The notes below the pieces were generated by a model. It saw only the letters and a list, made by a program, of their open reading frames with translations, was not told the origin of the DNA and did not search any database. The position numbers and the translations under genes are program-made. DNA of 64,000 nt from Streptomyces sp. MA5143a (GTDB taxonomy: Bacteria > Actinomycetota > Actinomycetes > Streptomycetales > Streptomycetaceae): contig NZ_OLMK01000043.1 of assembly GCF_900290235.1 (NCBI RefSeq), forward strand, positions 1 through 64,000, given 5' to 3'. The first letter of the stretch is position 1; each line of letters starts with the position of its first letter. Positions 8,392-17,500 of this stretch are shown here, piece after piece.

Positions 8392-9033
8392 GTGACCGCG
8401 GAGACCTCTCAGACGCTGGATCGGGGACTGCGTGTCCTCAAACTTCTCGCCGACACCGACCACGGGCTGACCGTCACCGAGCTGTCCAACAAGCTCGGGG
8501 TCAACCGGACCGTTGTGTACCGTCTGCTCGCCACGCTGGAGCAGCACTCCCTCGTACGACGTGACCTGGGCGGACGTGCCCGGGTCGGGCTCGGTGTGCT
8601 CCGCCTGGGCCGCCAGGTGCATCCGCTGGTACGGGAGGCCGCGCTGCCGGCGCTGCGGTCCTTGGCGGAGGACATAGGTGCCACCGCGCACCTCACCCTC
8701 GTCGACGGCACCGAAGCGTTGGCCGTGGCTGTCGTCGAGCCGACGTGGACGGATTATCACGTCGCCTACCGGGCCGGATTCCGTCATGCGCTGGACCGGG
8801 GGGCCGCCGGACGCGCGATCCTGTCGGCCCGCCAGCAGCCGGGGGACTGGCCCGGGTACGCGCTCACGCACGGTGAACTGGAGGCCGGGGCGAGCGGTGC
8901 CGCGGCGCCGCTGCTCGGTGTGACCGGTGTCGAGGGCAGCGTCGGTGTCGTCATGCTGGCGGACGCGGTGCCGGAGCGGGTGGGGCCGCGCGTGATGGAC
9001 GCGGCCCGGGAGGTGGCCGACGCGCTCCGCTGA
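8392..9033 (+). CDS. IclR-family transcriptional regulator
   Basis: The 213-residue protein has an N-terminal winged helix-turn-helix (TLDRGLRVLKLLAD ... VTELSNKLGVNRTVVYRLLATLEQH, about residues 6-55). An IclR effector-binding domain follows, with segments HLTLVDGTEALAVAVVEP and LDRGAAGRAILSA. It is shorter than typical IclR proteins (about 250 residues), mainly in the C-terminal domain. GTG at 8392 is chosen because GAAGGAG lies 8 nt upstream; an in-frame GTG at 8383 overlaps that ribosome binding site. The ligand and target are not evident. The neighbours are an orphan helicase and a minus-strand hydrolase, so it may act elsewhere. Confidence 0.88.
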   Translation: MTAETSQTLDRGLRVLKLLADTDHGLTVTELSNKLGVNRTVVYRLLATLEQHSLVRRDLGGRARVGLGVLRLGRQVHPLVREAALPALRSLAEDIGATAHLTLVDGTEALAVAVVEPTWTDYHVAYRAGFRHALDRGAAGRAILSARQQPGDWPGYALTHGELEAGASGAAAPLLGVTGVEGSVGVVMLADAVPERVGPRVMDAAREVADALR

Positions 9034-9060
9034 CCCGGGCGGCGGACCGAGCCGAGGCAC

Positions 9061-9135
9061 CCCCGTGACCCCGGCTCCCCGTAACCCCGGCTCCCCGTAA
9101 CCCCGGCTCCCCGTAACCCCGGCTCCCCGTGACCC
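9061..9135. repeat. 16-bp tandem repeat, 4.7 copies
   Basis: The unit CCCCGTAACCCCGGCT is repeated head to tail at 9061, 9077, 9093 and 9109, with a partial fifth copy to 9135. The first and last copies carry G for A at position 7. It fills the gap between two convergent genes and codes for nothing evident. Confidence 0.9.
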
Positions 9136-9209
9136 GGAGATCCGTGCCCCCTCCCGTGATCCGGTCTCCGCCCGCCGGTTCTGTGGCCGCCGGTCTCCGC
9201 GCACCTGCC

Positions 9210-10064
9210 CTACGGCCTGCGCGCGTCCTGCGGCGCGTCCAGGGTGTCCAGGGTCTTCAGCCACTCCAGGACCAGCTTCGCGAAGGTCTCCGGCTGTTCC
9301 ATGTTGGCGTAGTGGCCCGTGCCCTCGATGGACACGGCGCGTCCGGGGCCCGCGACCGTGGTGGTGAGGCGTTCGGCCATGGCGATGAGGTCGGGGGCGT
9401 CGAGGGCGCCGTTGACCGCGAGGACCGGGACCTTGATGGTGGCGGCCCGCGCCCAGGTGTCCGTCACCGGCACGTGCCAGTCCGTCTCGCCGAGGGTGTG
9501 TTTGGAGACGGTGTCGCGGTTCATCTCCCGCACGCGGCGCACGAGCTCGGCGTCCACGTCGTCCGCCGTGCGGTACGGGCCGACGACCGCCTCGGCGGCG
9601 ACGTCGAGCCAAGTCTCGATGTCCCCGGCCATCAGCGCGCCGTAGTAGCGGGCGACCGAGTCCTTCGTCCACGGCTCCGTGAACTCGGGCTCGCTGGTGC
9701 CGACGTTGCTGACGACGAGGCCCCGTACGAGATCCGGGTACTCCAGCGCGGTGTCGACCGCGATGCCCCCGCCCATCGACATGCCGATCAGCACGGCCGG
9801 ACCGGCGTCGAGATGCCGCAGCAGCGCGGCCAGGTCGTCGGCGAACCGGAACGGCTTGCTCGCGTTGGCCGAGGCGCCGTGGCCGCGCGCGTCCGGTGTG
9901 ATCACCCGGTGGTGGGCCGAGAGCGGCGGGACGAGATCGCGCCACATCCGGCGATCGGTGAAGCCGCCGTGCAGCAGGACCAGAGGGAGGCCCGTGCCGG
10001 TGTCGCCGTAGGCGAGCGGGCCGTCGTCGGATGCGAACGTGAACACCTGAGAGGCATCAGTCAT
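9210..10064 (-). CDS. alpha/beta-hydrolase fold protein
   Basis: The 284-residue soluble enzyme has the complete alpha/beta-hydrolase signature. There is an oxyanion HGG loop at 32-34, a nucleophile elbow G-M-S-M-G-G with Ser96, an acid in the NGALDAPDL region and catalytic His251 in GTGHYAN. It resembles 3-oxoadipate enol-lactonase/chloroperoxidase-type hydrolases, but the substrate cannot be told. The ATG at 10064 is fixed by the divergent MarR gene 57 bp away. The intergenic palindromes suggest that regulator controls it. The frame stays open far upstream (to 11909), but that part runs antisense through two other genes. Confidence 0.85.
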   Translation of the reverse strand: MTDASQVFTFASDDGPLAYGDTGTGLPLVLLHGGFTDRRMWRDLVPPLSAHHRVITPDARGHGASANASKPFRFADDLAALLRHLDAGPAVLIGMSMGGGIAVDTALEYPDLVRGLVVSNVGTSEPEFTEPWTKDSVARYYGALMAGDIETWLDVAAEAVVGPYRTADDVDAELVRRVREMNRDTVSKHTLGETDWHVPVTDTWARAATIKVPVLAVNGALDAPDLIAMAERLTTTVAGPGRAVSIEGTGHYANMEQPETFAKLVLEWLKTLDTLDAPQDARRP

Positions 10065-10117
10065 GACAACTAAGGTGTCATCTTGCGGATGGAATGGCAA
10101 CCCAGGTGTCACCCTGG
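10064..10117. promoter_or_regulatory. candidate MarR operators in divergent promoter
   Basis: An inverted repeat TGACAac-N3-ggTGTCA (10064-10080, one mismatch) sits at the hydrolase start. A second imperfect palindrome CCAGGTGTCACCCTGG (10102-10117) lies just before the MarR start. Both share AGGTGTCA. Placement over both start sites fits autorepression and control of the hydrolase; this is inferred from sequence only. Confidence 0.5.
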
Positions 10118-10121
10118 TCGG

Positions 10122-10640
10122 GTGACGCAGAACGACAGCGACAACGAGACCGGTCGAGCCGCCCACGACACCGACGGGGACCTGCCGCTCCCGCCCGAGG
10201 TCCTCGCCGGACGGCTGTACGAGGTGTTCGCCGTCCTCGGCCCCCTGTACCGCCGGGTCACCAAGGCCGTGGAGCTGAAGGCGCCGATCGTCGGGCTCTC
10301 CATCGGCGTACGGGCCGTACTGGAGCTGCTGCGGGCCAGGGGCCCGCTGACCGTGCCGCAGATGGGGCGGGCCCTGGCGGTGAGCCGGCAGTTCGTGCAG
10401 CGGATGGTCAACGAGGCGGCGGACGGCGACCTCGTCGAGGCCGTCCCCAACCCGGCCCACCAGCGGTCGTCCCTGATCCGGCTGACGGACGCCGGGCGCA
10501 CCGCCATCGACGACCTCATCGCCCGTGAGAGCCGGCTGATGGAACAGGTCGGGGGCGACATCACCGGCGCGGACATCGACACCTGTGTGCATGTGCTCAC
10601 CCAGCTGCTCGCGGTCTTCGAGGACGCCGACGGGAAGTGA
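10122..10640 (+). CDS. MarR-family transcriptional regulator
   Basis: The 172-residue protein has a winged-helix MarR core: GVRAVLELLRARGPLTVPQMG, then the recognition helix ALAVSRQFVQRMVNEAAD and the wing PNPAHQRSSLIRLTDAG. Helices at both ends allow dimerisation. It is divergent from the hydrolase gene, the usual arrangement for a MarR protein that senses a small molecule and represses its neighbour. GTG at 10122 is preferred; an in-frame ATG at 10083 would place the start within the other gene's promoter. Confidence 0.88.
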   Translation: MTQNDSDNETGRAAHDTDGDLPLPPEVLAGRLYEVFAVLGPLYRRVTKAVELKAPIVGLSIGVRAVLELLRARGPLTVPQMGRALAVSRQFVQRMVNEAADGDLVEAVPNPAHQRSSLIRLTDAGRTAIDDLIARESRLMEQVGGDITGADIDTCVHVLTQLLAVFEDADGK

Positions 10641-10700
10641 GTTCCGGCACCCTGGCCGGGCCCGCGCCCACCGCCCCCTGGCCGGAACCGCGCGTCGCGT

Positions 10701-10706
10701 TAGATT
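10701..10706 (+). promoter_or_regulatory. -10 box of Lon-like protease gene (leaderless)
   Basis: TAGATT ends 6 nt before the GTG at 10713 and no Shine-Dalgarno sequence is present, so transcription likely starts at the start codon. Confidence 0.55.
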
Positions 10707-10712
10707 GACTCC

Positions 10713-11513
10713 GTGCTCTCTCGCCTCTCCCGTCTTTCGCGTCCCGCCGCCGTAGCCGTCTGTGCCGTGCCCGTCGTGGGGCTGCTCGCGACGGTCGCGT
10801 TCGCACCGTTGCCGTTCACCATCGCGCAGCCCGGTATGACGGCGAACGTCCTCGGCGAGAACAAGGGCGAGCCGGTGATCACCATCTCCGGTGCGCAGAC
10901 CCGGCGGACCACCGGCGAACTGCGTATGACGACCATCGTGGCGACGGGCCCCGACGCCGACGTCGACCTCGGAGACGTGCTCGACAACTGGTTCCGCACC
11001 GACCGGGCCGTCATGCCGCGCGACGCGGTCTACCCCAGCGGCGACTCCGTGAAGGAGATCGAGGAGCACAACGCGGCCGAGATGAAGGAGTCCCAGGACA
11101 CGGCCACCGAGGCGGCCCTCGCGTACCTCGGTGAGGACGCCGACGACGTCAAGGTCACCCTGCGGCTCGCCGACGTCGGCGGCCCCAGCGCCGGCCTGCT
11201 GTTCTCCCTCGGCATCGTCGACAAGCTCGACGGCGACGGCAGCGGCGGCGACCTCACCGGCGGCCGGGTCATCGCCGGTACGGGGACCATCGACGGCTCC
11301 GGCAAGGTCGGCGCCGTCGGCGGGGTGCCCCTCAAGACCCAGGCCGCCCGCCGTGACGGCGCCACGATCTTCCTGGTCCCCAAGGCCGAGTGCGCCGACG
11401 CGAAGGCCGAGCTGCCGAAGGGGCTCAGGCTCATCCCGGTGACCACGCTGAAGAACGCGGTCAGCTCCCTGGTGGCCCTGGAGACGGGCAAGGGGTCCGT
11501 CCCGAGCTGCTGA
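10713..11513 (+). CDS. membrane-anchored Lon-like (S16) serine protease
   Basis: The 266-residue protein has one N-terminal transmembrane helix (about 10-38). Its C-terminal Lon protease domain carries nucleophile Ser159 in VGGPSAG and the dyad Lys208 in VGGVPLK, with TGTIDGSGKVGAVGG between. The domain therefore faces the cell exterior. Related actinobacterial and firmicute proteins (YlbL type) also carry a PDZ domain between anchor and protease. Here the interval (about 40-140) is short and no clear PDZ signature is seen, so this is a reduced form. It ends 17 bp before the convergent DUF4185 gene. Confidence 0.82.
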   Translation: MLSRLSRLSRPAAVAVCAVPVVGLLATVAFAPLPFTIAQPGMTANVLGENKGEPVITISGAQTRRTTGELRMTTIVATGPDADVDLGDVLDNWFRTDRAVMPRDAVYPSGDSVKEIEEHNAAEMKESQDTATEAALAYLGEDADDVKVTLRLADVGGPSAGLLFSLGIVDKLDGDGSGGDLTGGRVIAGTGTIDGSGKVGAVGGVPLKTQAARRDGATIFLVPKAECADAKAELPKGLRLIPVTTLKNAVSSLVALETGKGSVPSC

Positions 11514-11530
11514 CCCCGGCCGCCCGCCGT

Positions 11531-12670
11531 TCATGAGGCGAGGCCGCGCACCCGGAACTGCATGACGCGGTACGGCCAGCCCGCCTCGGTGTTCCACTGG
11601 CTCACCGACAGGTGCAGGTCGTCGAGTGTCGACCCGGGAATGACGTAGCCGCCGTACAGCTGCGCCACATGGCCGTCGTCCTCGCTGCCCCAGGCGGTGC
11701 CCCGCAGCAGGGTGCGACGGTGGGCGGTGCGCAGGTCCGCCGTGGGGTGGGCCGCGACCAGGCCCTCGATCCGGTAGTCGCCCTGGTTGAACCAGGTCAG
11801 CAGCCACCGGCCGTCGACCATCCGCAGGCACAGCTCGCCGAACGTGCCGTCCAGGACGGGAGTGGGCCGGTTTCCCCAGGCCCAGCGGCCGTCGGGGGCC
11901 CGTCCCCACGGCTCGTAGGCGCCGGGGTCCGTCAGCTGGTCGGGCCGCACCCGGTGCAGGATGACCGGCTTGTCCCGCTGGAAGCCGGTGGACAGGACGT
12001 AGACGTGGCCGTCGTCTCCGAGGGCCCAGGTGAGCAGCTGGAACATGCCGTCGTGCAGGTCCGGGGCGAACACGGCACCGGTGGGGACCCAGGTCATGCC
12101 CGAGTCGTCCGACCGCCGGATCTCGGTGCGCACCACGTTGCCGAGCCCCTTGTTCACCATGACGTGCAGATACATGGTGTCGCCGAGGGTGATCACGTCT
12201 GACGGCAGCACGGTGGAGTACTCCGGGTTGTCATGGCCGTACGGCCACAGCTGCCGGGCGTGCCGGCCGCCCACCGCGCCGGTCCAGACGACCGGCCGGT
12301 TGGGCCCGCCGAAGCGCCCGTACAGCGCCACGGGTGAACGCCACCAGCCGCCGCCGACCCTGGCCTCCTCGAAGGTGTCGCCGAAGACGAACAGCAGCCG
12401 GCCGTCCGGCGTCCGCACCGGCACGCCCAGGTCGGTGGCCTCCATCCGGAAGCGGGTGGTGAGACCGGGGCCGGTGAGGTCGGCGACCTTGGACACCCGC
12501 AGGGGCCCGACCGCCGCGTGGGCCGGGCCGCGAAGCAGCGAACCGCCTGTCAGGGCCGCCGCGGCGGTCGCCCGAAGGAACCCGGCCCGACTGAGGTGGA
12601 CCGGGCGGACGGGGGCCCGGGGCGGACGTGGGGCGCTGCCGGGGGTGCCGGCGGGGGCGCTGTCGTGCAT
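11531..12670 (-). CDS. secreted DUF4185-type beta-propeller protein
   Basis: The 379-residue exported protein has a signal region (about 25-52, cleavage near AHA-AV) and a DUF4185/sialidase-like body with FVFGDTF, MYLHVMVNKG, RSDDSGMTW and FQLLTWALGDDGHVYVLST. These proteins are predicted five-bladed propellers that act on or bind glycans outside the cell. The signal reads LSRAGFLRATAAA, which looks like a Tat motif whose second Arg has become Ala. Export could be through Sec or a weak Tat signal. An AAGGAG ribosome site precedes the ATG. It lies downstream of the NlpC-like gene on the same strand, across a hairpin. Confidence 0.75.
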   Translation of the reverse strand: MHDSAPAGTPGSAPRPPRAPVRPVHLSRAGFLRATAAAALTGGSLLRGPAHAAVGPLRVSKVADLTGPGLTTRFRMEATDLGVPVRTPDGRLLFVFGDTFEEARVGGGWWRSPVALYGRFGGPNRPVVWTGAVGGRHARQLWPYGHDNPEYSTVLPSDVITLGDTMYLHVMVNKGLGNVVRTEIRRSDDSGMTWVPTGAVFAPDLHDGMFQLLTWALGDDGHVYVLSTGFQRDKPVILHRVRPDQLTDPGAYEPWGRAPDGRWAWGNRPTPVLDGTFGELCLRMVDGRWLLTWFNQGDYRIEGLVAAHPTADLRTAHRRTLLRGTAWGSEDDGHVAQLYGGYVIPGSTLDDLHLSVSQWNTEAGWPYRVMQFRVRGLAS

Positions 12671-12727
12671 GAACGCTCCTTGGTGCAGGTGGAGTGGGAC
12701 GAGGGGGCATCGGGGACGGGGGTGGCG

Positions 12728-12755
12728 GTGTGCCCCGCTCTCCGGTGGGGCACAC
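12728..12755 (-). terminator. hairpin after NlpC/P60-like gene
   Basis: A 9-bp stem (GTGTGCCCC, 12728-12736, with 12747-12755) lies 20 nt past the stop of the minus-strand gene ending at 12776. Confidence 0.6.
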
Positions 12756-12775
12756 ACTGCCGCTCGGCCGCGGGT

Positions 12776-13687
12776 TCAGTTGCCGTACTGGAGGGGGCGG
12801 TAGGCCTTGTACTCGCTGCCGGCCGCCAGCCCGTAGGTCACGGAGCGGTAGCTGGTGCCGTAGGTGCCGCGCTGTTCGTAGGCCGTGTAGGAGCGGTGGG
12901 CGTCGTCGTTCCACTTCTCGAAGATGACCACGTGGCGGGTGTTCCTGTCGCCGAGGGCGTCGATGACGAGGTCACCGGGCTGGAGCTCGCTCATGGGGAT
13001 GGGGCGGGTGACCCTCCCGCCGGCCAGCCCCACGGTGGTCAGGCCGGGCGCGGGCAGGCCGAGTGCCATGGAGGTGTAGCCGGAGCAGTCCTGCCGGTAA
13101 CCGTCCCGCCAGTGGGAGACCTGGCTGTAGGGCACCGGGCGTCCGTTGTTCGCGGTGAGCCAGACCGCGGCCCGCTGGAGGGTCCCCTGCCGTGAGCCGG
13201 GCTGAGGACCGGGCGGCGGGGTCGGGCCGGGCCGCACCGGGACGCCCGGCAGCCGGTCCTCGGGAATGTCCACCGCGACCACGGTCAGGAAGCCGGTGAC
13301 GGGCTGCGTGATGTGGGCCATGAAGGTGGAGCAGGCGCTGCCCTCGCACACCCTGCGGCCGGTGTCGACCTGGTAGTCGGCCGTGATGCGGTCCTGTCCG
13401 GGGGAGGTCCGGTTGATCATGCCCACGGAGGGTGAGCCGATGTCCGGCGTGGCATGGACGACCCAGCGTGTTCCCCAGGTGGGGAAGGAAGCGGCGGCCT
13501 GCCGGGCGGCGGTCTCCAGGGCCACGGTGCCGGGGGCGGGAGCCGCAGCGCCGGTCGTGCCGTGGGCCGGTACGGCGACGCCGCCTGCGGCCAGGCAGGT
13601 CAAGGCGAGCGCCGGCAGGAAACGGCGCACGCCGCCGGGGTGCCGGGCGGGGAGCGGACGGGTGCCGTGACGGCGGGTGGTGGACAT
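12776..13687 (-). CDS. secreted NlpC/P60-like cysteine hydrolase
   Basis: The 303-residue protein has a signal peptide (about 20-45), a novel N-terminal region with a Cys pair (114, 119), a Pro-rich hinge (153-164) and an amidase-like C-terminal domain. Catalytic residues are visible as Cys201 in QDCSGYTSM and His252 in RHVVIF. PMSELQPGDLVIDA is the typical strand before the His. Such enzymes cleave peptidoglycan stem peptides or act as secreted amidases. AGAGGA precedes the ATG. It lies in a run of secreted minus-strand proteins. Confidence 0.75.
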   Translation of the reverse strand: MSTTRRHGTRPLPARHPGGVRRFLPALALTCLAAGGVAVPAHGTTGAAAPAPGTVALETAARQAAASFPTWGTRWVVHATPDIGSPSVGMINRTSPGQDRITADYQVDTGRRVCEGSACSTFMAHITQPVTGFLTVVAVDIPEDRLPGVPVRPGPTPPPGPQPGSRQGTLQRAAVWLTANNGRPVPYSQVSHWRDGYRQDCSGYTSMALGLPAPGLTTVGLAGGRVTRPIPMSELQPGDLVIDALGDRNTRHVVIFEKWNDDAHRSYTAYEQRGTYGTSYRSVTYGLAAGSEYKAYRPLQYGN

Positions 13688-13832
13688 GGGGTCCTCTTTC
13701 TTCGGGATGGGATGGGATGGGGTGGGGTGTCCTGATGGGCCGACGGGGCGGCGGGCCGACGGGAACGTGCAAGGAGTGCGTGGGAAGCGCCTGGCAGTGC
13801 GCGGGGGGCGGCGCGGCCGCGTGGCCGCCGGC

Positions 13833-13870
13833 CGCCGGTGGCCTCCCCGGAGAAAGGGAGGCCACCGGCG
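13833..13870 (-). terminator. strong hairpin downstream of I36-type gene
   Basis: A perfect 15-bp stem (13833-13847 with 13856-13870) and 8-nt loop lie 107 nt beyond the stop of the minus-strand gene ending at 13977; the leader of the next gene follows. Confidence 0.65.
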
Positions 13871-13976
13871 AAGGGAAGGTCAGACCACCGGCAGCGCCGG
13901 GCACTCGACGGTCGGTCCACGGGTCCGTCCATGGGTCCGTCCGGGACCGGCACACGCCGTGGTCCGCGTTCCCGCG

Positions 13977-14354
13977 TCAGCAGCCCGGCTTGATCCGGTC
14001 CACTCGCCGGCCGAACTCGTAGTCGGCCGACCAGTCGTTCGGCACGAACCTGCGCCACTGGCCCGGGCCCGGCGGCGGCGAGTCCTGGAAGCAGCCGTCG
14101 ACCGTGGCGACGAACGAGGCGACCTTGTCGGCGAGCCCGTGGTCGCCGAGGAAGACGTTGCCCTCGTCCGGGCTCCAGTCGTAGCGGTCGCCCTGGAAGT
14201 GGGGCGCGCTCCACATGCAGACCTTGCCGCCCGGGCAGTGGGGGTAGGGCGCGGCCTGCGCGGCACCCGCGGACGAACCCGCCGTGGCCAGGGTGGTGAT
14301 GGCCAGAGCCACGGAGGCCGCCATTGCCCCGATCATGTGCTTCCGCTTCTTCAT
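13977..14354 (-). CDS. secreted peptidase inhibitor family I36-like protein
   Basis: This 125-residue exported protein has a signal peptide (MKKRKHMIG then a hydrophobic core, cleavage near AQA-AP). The body starts YPHCPGGKVCMWSAPHFQGD and continues with a Tyr/Trp-rich crystallin-like pattern and a C-terminal Cys. This matches the I36/SMI-type inhibitors, which block metalloproteases outside the cell; some family members are simply structural beta/gamma-crystallin folds. ATG 14354 is chosen over ATG 14366 because GAGGAA lies 4 nt upstream. A secreted M6 metalloprotease is encoded 16 kb away, but there is no evidence that they interact. Confidence 0.75.
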   Translation of the reverse strand: MKKRKHMIGAMAASVALAITTLATAGSSAGAAQAAPYPHCPGGKVCMWSAPHFQGDRYDWSPDEGNVFLGDHGLADKVASFVATVDGCFQDSPPPGPGQWRRFVPNDWSADYEFGRRVDRIKPGC

Positions 14355-14513
14355 GGGATTCCTCATTTCGCTTCGTCTCGATTCGTCGTCCGGTTCTCTG
14401 TGCGGGACCTGACGCACCGTTTGTAGCCGCTAATCTGTTGTTCGAGGCCGGTCGGCCGATGCTGAACAAACGGATGCCGAACAATCGGTGTGAGCTGGAG
14501 GAAAGGCGGGAGC

Positions 14514-17500
14514 GTGCCACGGGGGGAAAGTCCTCTGGACCCGGAGGGCGGTCCTCTGTTCGAATTCGCCGCGCGTTTACGGAAAGTGCGGGAACAGGCA
14601 GGCCGCCCCACCTACCGGGACCTCGCGCGGGCCACCCACTACGGCATCGCGACGCTGTCCTCGGCCGCGGCGGGACGTCAACTCCCCAGCCTGGCCGTCA
14701 CCCTCGCCTACGTCCGGGCCTGCGGCGGTGACGAGCGGGAATGGAAACAGATCTGGCAGCGCACGGCTGACGCGTGTTCCGGAAGGGACGCGTCGGCCGA
14801 GGCCGGCGAGAAGAACGCGCAAAGGGGCGGCCCCAAGGCGCCCTATGTCGGTCTGGCCGCATTCGGGGAGGCGGACTCCGGCTATTTCTTCGGTCGTGAG
14901 AAGCTCACCGGCGCACTCGTCGAACACCTGAAGGAAAAACGGCTTCTCGTCCTGTTCGGAGCGTCGGGATCCGGTAAATCATCGGTACTGCGGGCGGGCG
15001 TACTCCCCGCCTTTCCGGATGTTCCCTCGCTGCTTCTCACCCCCGGCCCGCATCCGCTGGAGGAATGCGCCGTACGGCTGGCCGCGCGCGCCGGCGTGGA
15101 TTCCGGCCCGGTGCACACCGACCTCACGGCCGAGCCGGGCACTCTGCACCGGATGGTGCGGCAGATCCTCGCCCAGCGACAGGAGGACGGCTCGGCGGAC
15201 GGCTCGGCGGCGGACGAACTGCTGATCGTCGTGGACCAGTTCGAGGAAGTGTTCACCGTCTGCCGCGACGCGCGGGAACGGGAGCGGTTCGTCGCCGCGC
15301 TCCTGCACGCCGTACAGGTCCCCGACAGCCGCACACGGATCGCCGTCGCCGTACGGTCCGACTTCTACACCCACTGCACGCGACTGGCCGGTCTCGTCGA
15401 CGCGCTGCCCCACGCCCACCATCCCGTCGGCCCGATGAACGCCGAGGAGTTGAGGGCGGCGATCGTCCAGCCCGCCACCCGCTCCCGGCTCACCGTCGAG
15501 AGCGCCCTGCTGACCACCCTCACGGCCGACGCCCACGGCCGGCCGGGCGCCCTGCCCCTGCTGTCGCACGCTCTGCTGGAGACCTGGAAGCGACGCCGGG
15601 GCAACGCCCTCACGCTGGCCGGCTACCACGCGGCCGGCGGCATCGAGGGCGCGCTCACCCAGACCGCCGAGAGGTTCCACGACGCCCTGAACGAGACCCG
15701 GCAGACGGCCGCGCGGCGGCTGTTCCTGCGCCTCGTCGCGCTGGGCGAGGGCACCGAGGACACCAAACGCCGGGTGCCGCTCCAGGAACTCGACAGTGGT
15801 CCGGACACCGCGTTCGTCCTCGAACAGGCGACCAGGGCCAGACTGCTGACCGCCGACGCCGGCCATGTGGAGATCGCCCACGAGGCGCTCATCCGCTGCT
15901 GGCCCCGGCTCGGCGTGTGGCTGGAGGAGGACCGCGGCCAGGAGCGCCTGCAACGCGCGCTCACCGAGGCCACCACCCTGTGGGAGTCCCTGGACCACGA
16001 CCCCGACACCCTGTACCGCGGCGCGCGCCTCACCGCCGCGAAGGACCTGCCGCGCGGGGCACTGACCGCCCGTGAACGCGCCTTCCTCGAAGCCGGCGAG
16101 GCTGCCGAGCACCACGCGCGACAGCGCGACCGCCGCCGTCTGCGCCGCCTGCGTCGCCAGGTGGGGGCCCTGGTCGTCCTGCTGGTGTGCGCCGTGGCCG
16201 CCGCCGGTCTCGCCGTACGTGCCCAGAGCACCGTCGCCCGGCAGCGCAACGAGGCCGTCGCCCTGCGGGCCGCCGACGAGGCCGTACGGCTCAGCCCGCA
16301 CCGTCCGTCCCTCGCCGTCCAAGTGGCGCTGGCCGCCTACCGGGAGGCCCCGCAGGTCCGCACACGCGACGGTCTGCTCAGCACACTGTCCGTCGCGTCG
16401 TCCGGCCCCAGATCGACCGGACCCACGTCGACCGGTCCCCGGTCAAGCGGTCCTGGATCGACCGGCCCTCGTTCGGCAGGCCCGCAAGCCGCCGGGCACT
16501 CGCCCCTCAAGGACACCCCCGTCGGGCACGCGCCCGCCGTGACGGCCGACGGCCGCACCCTGGCCATGGCCGACCGTACGCGGATCGACCTGTGGGACCT
16601 GAGGGATCCACGGCAGCCCCGCCGGCTCGGCACCACCGACACTGGTGGAGTCGCCCTGGGCACGATCCAGTTCACCTCGGACAGCGACACCCTGGTCGGG
16701 GTGGGCGGCGACCGTGTGCTCCGGCTGTGGGACGTGAGCGACCCGCGGAAACCGAGGCTGGTGTCGAAGCGGCCCACGGGACACACCGAGGCCGTGTACT
16801 CCGTCGCGGTGCGCGGCGACGGCGTGGCCGCGACCAGCAGCTACGACGACACCGTCCGCCTGTGGGACCTCTCCGACCCGGCACGCCCCCGCGCACTCGA
16901 CACGCTCACCGGGCACGACGCCAATGTGAAGGCCGTCGCCTTCAGCCCCGACGGGAAGACCCTCGCCACGGGCTCCGACGACCGCGACGTCCGCGTCTGG
17001 GACGTGGCCGACCCCCACCACGCCACCACCGTCGCCGTCCTCGAAGGACACCGGCACTTCGTCGACGCCGTCGCCTACAGCCCGGACGGCCGCACCCTGC
17101 TGAGCGGCAGCGACGACCACACGGCGAAGCTCTGGGACATCGGCGACCTTCCCCGCCACCGTGAGCTGGGCGAGCTGGCGAGGCACGCCGACATCGTCAC
17201 CGGCGTCGCCTTCGCCTCCCACGGCCGTACGGCGGCGACGGTCGGTGTGGACGGCACGGTGGACGTGTGGAACGTGACCGACCCCGAGCGCCCCACCCCC
17301 GTGGCCCACCTCACCAATCCCCGAGGGACGGTCAAGGAGGTGCGCCACCTCACGACGGACGACACGTTCCTCACGGTGACCGCCCACTACAGCGTGCAGA
17401 TCTGGTACACCGACCTCGACCGGGCGCTCGCCGACGCCTGCGACTCCGCCCACGGCACCATCAGCCGCGCCCAGTGGGCCCGCCACTTCCCCCGCCTCGA

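Noticed and set aside
10065..11909. Upstream extension of the hydrolase frame giving an 899-residue product
   Set aside because: It runs antisense through the MarR and Lon-like genes and lacks any domain; ATG 10064 fits the family.
13432..14022. Plus-strand frames opposite the NlpC-like gene
   Set aside because: High-GC shadow frames of the secreted genes, Arg/Gly-rich with no family.
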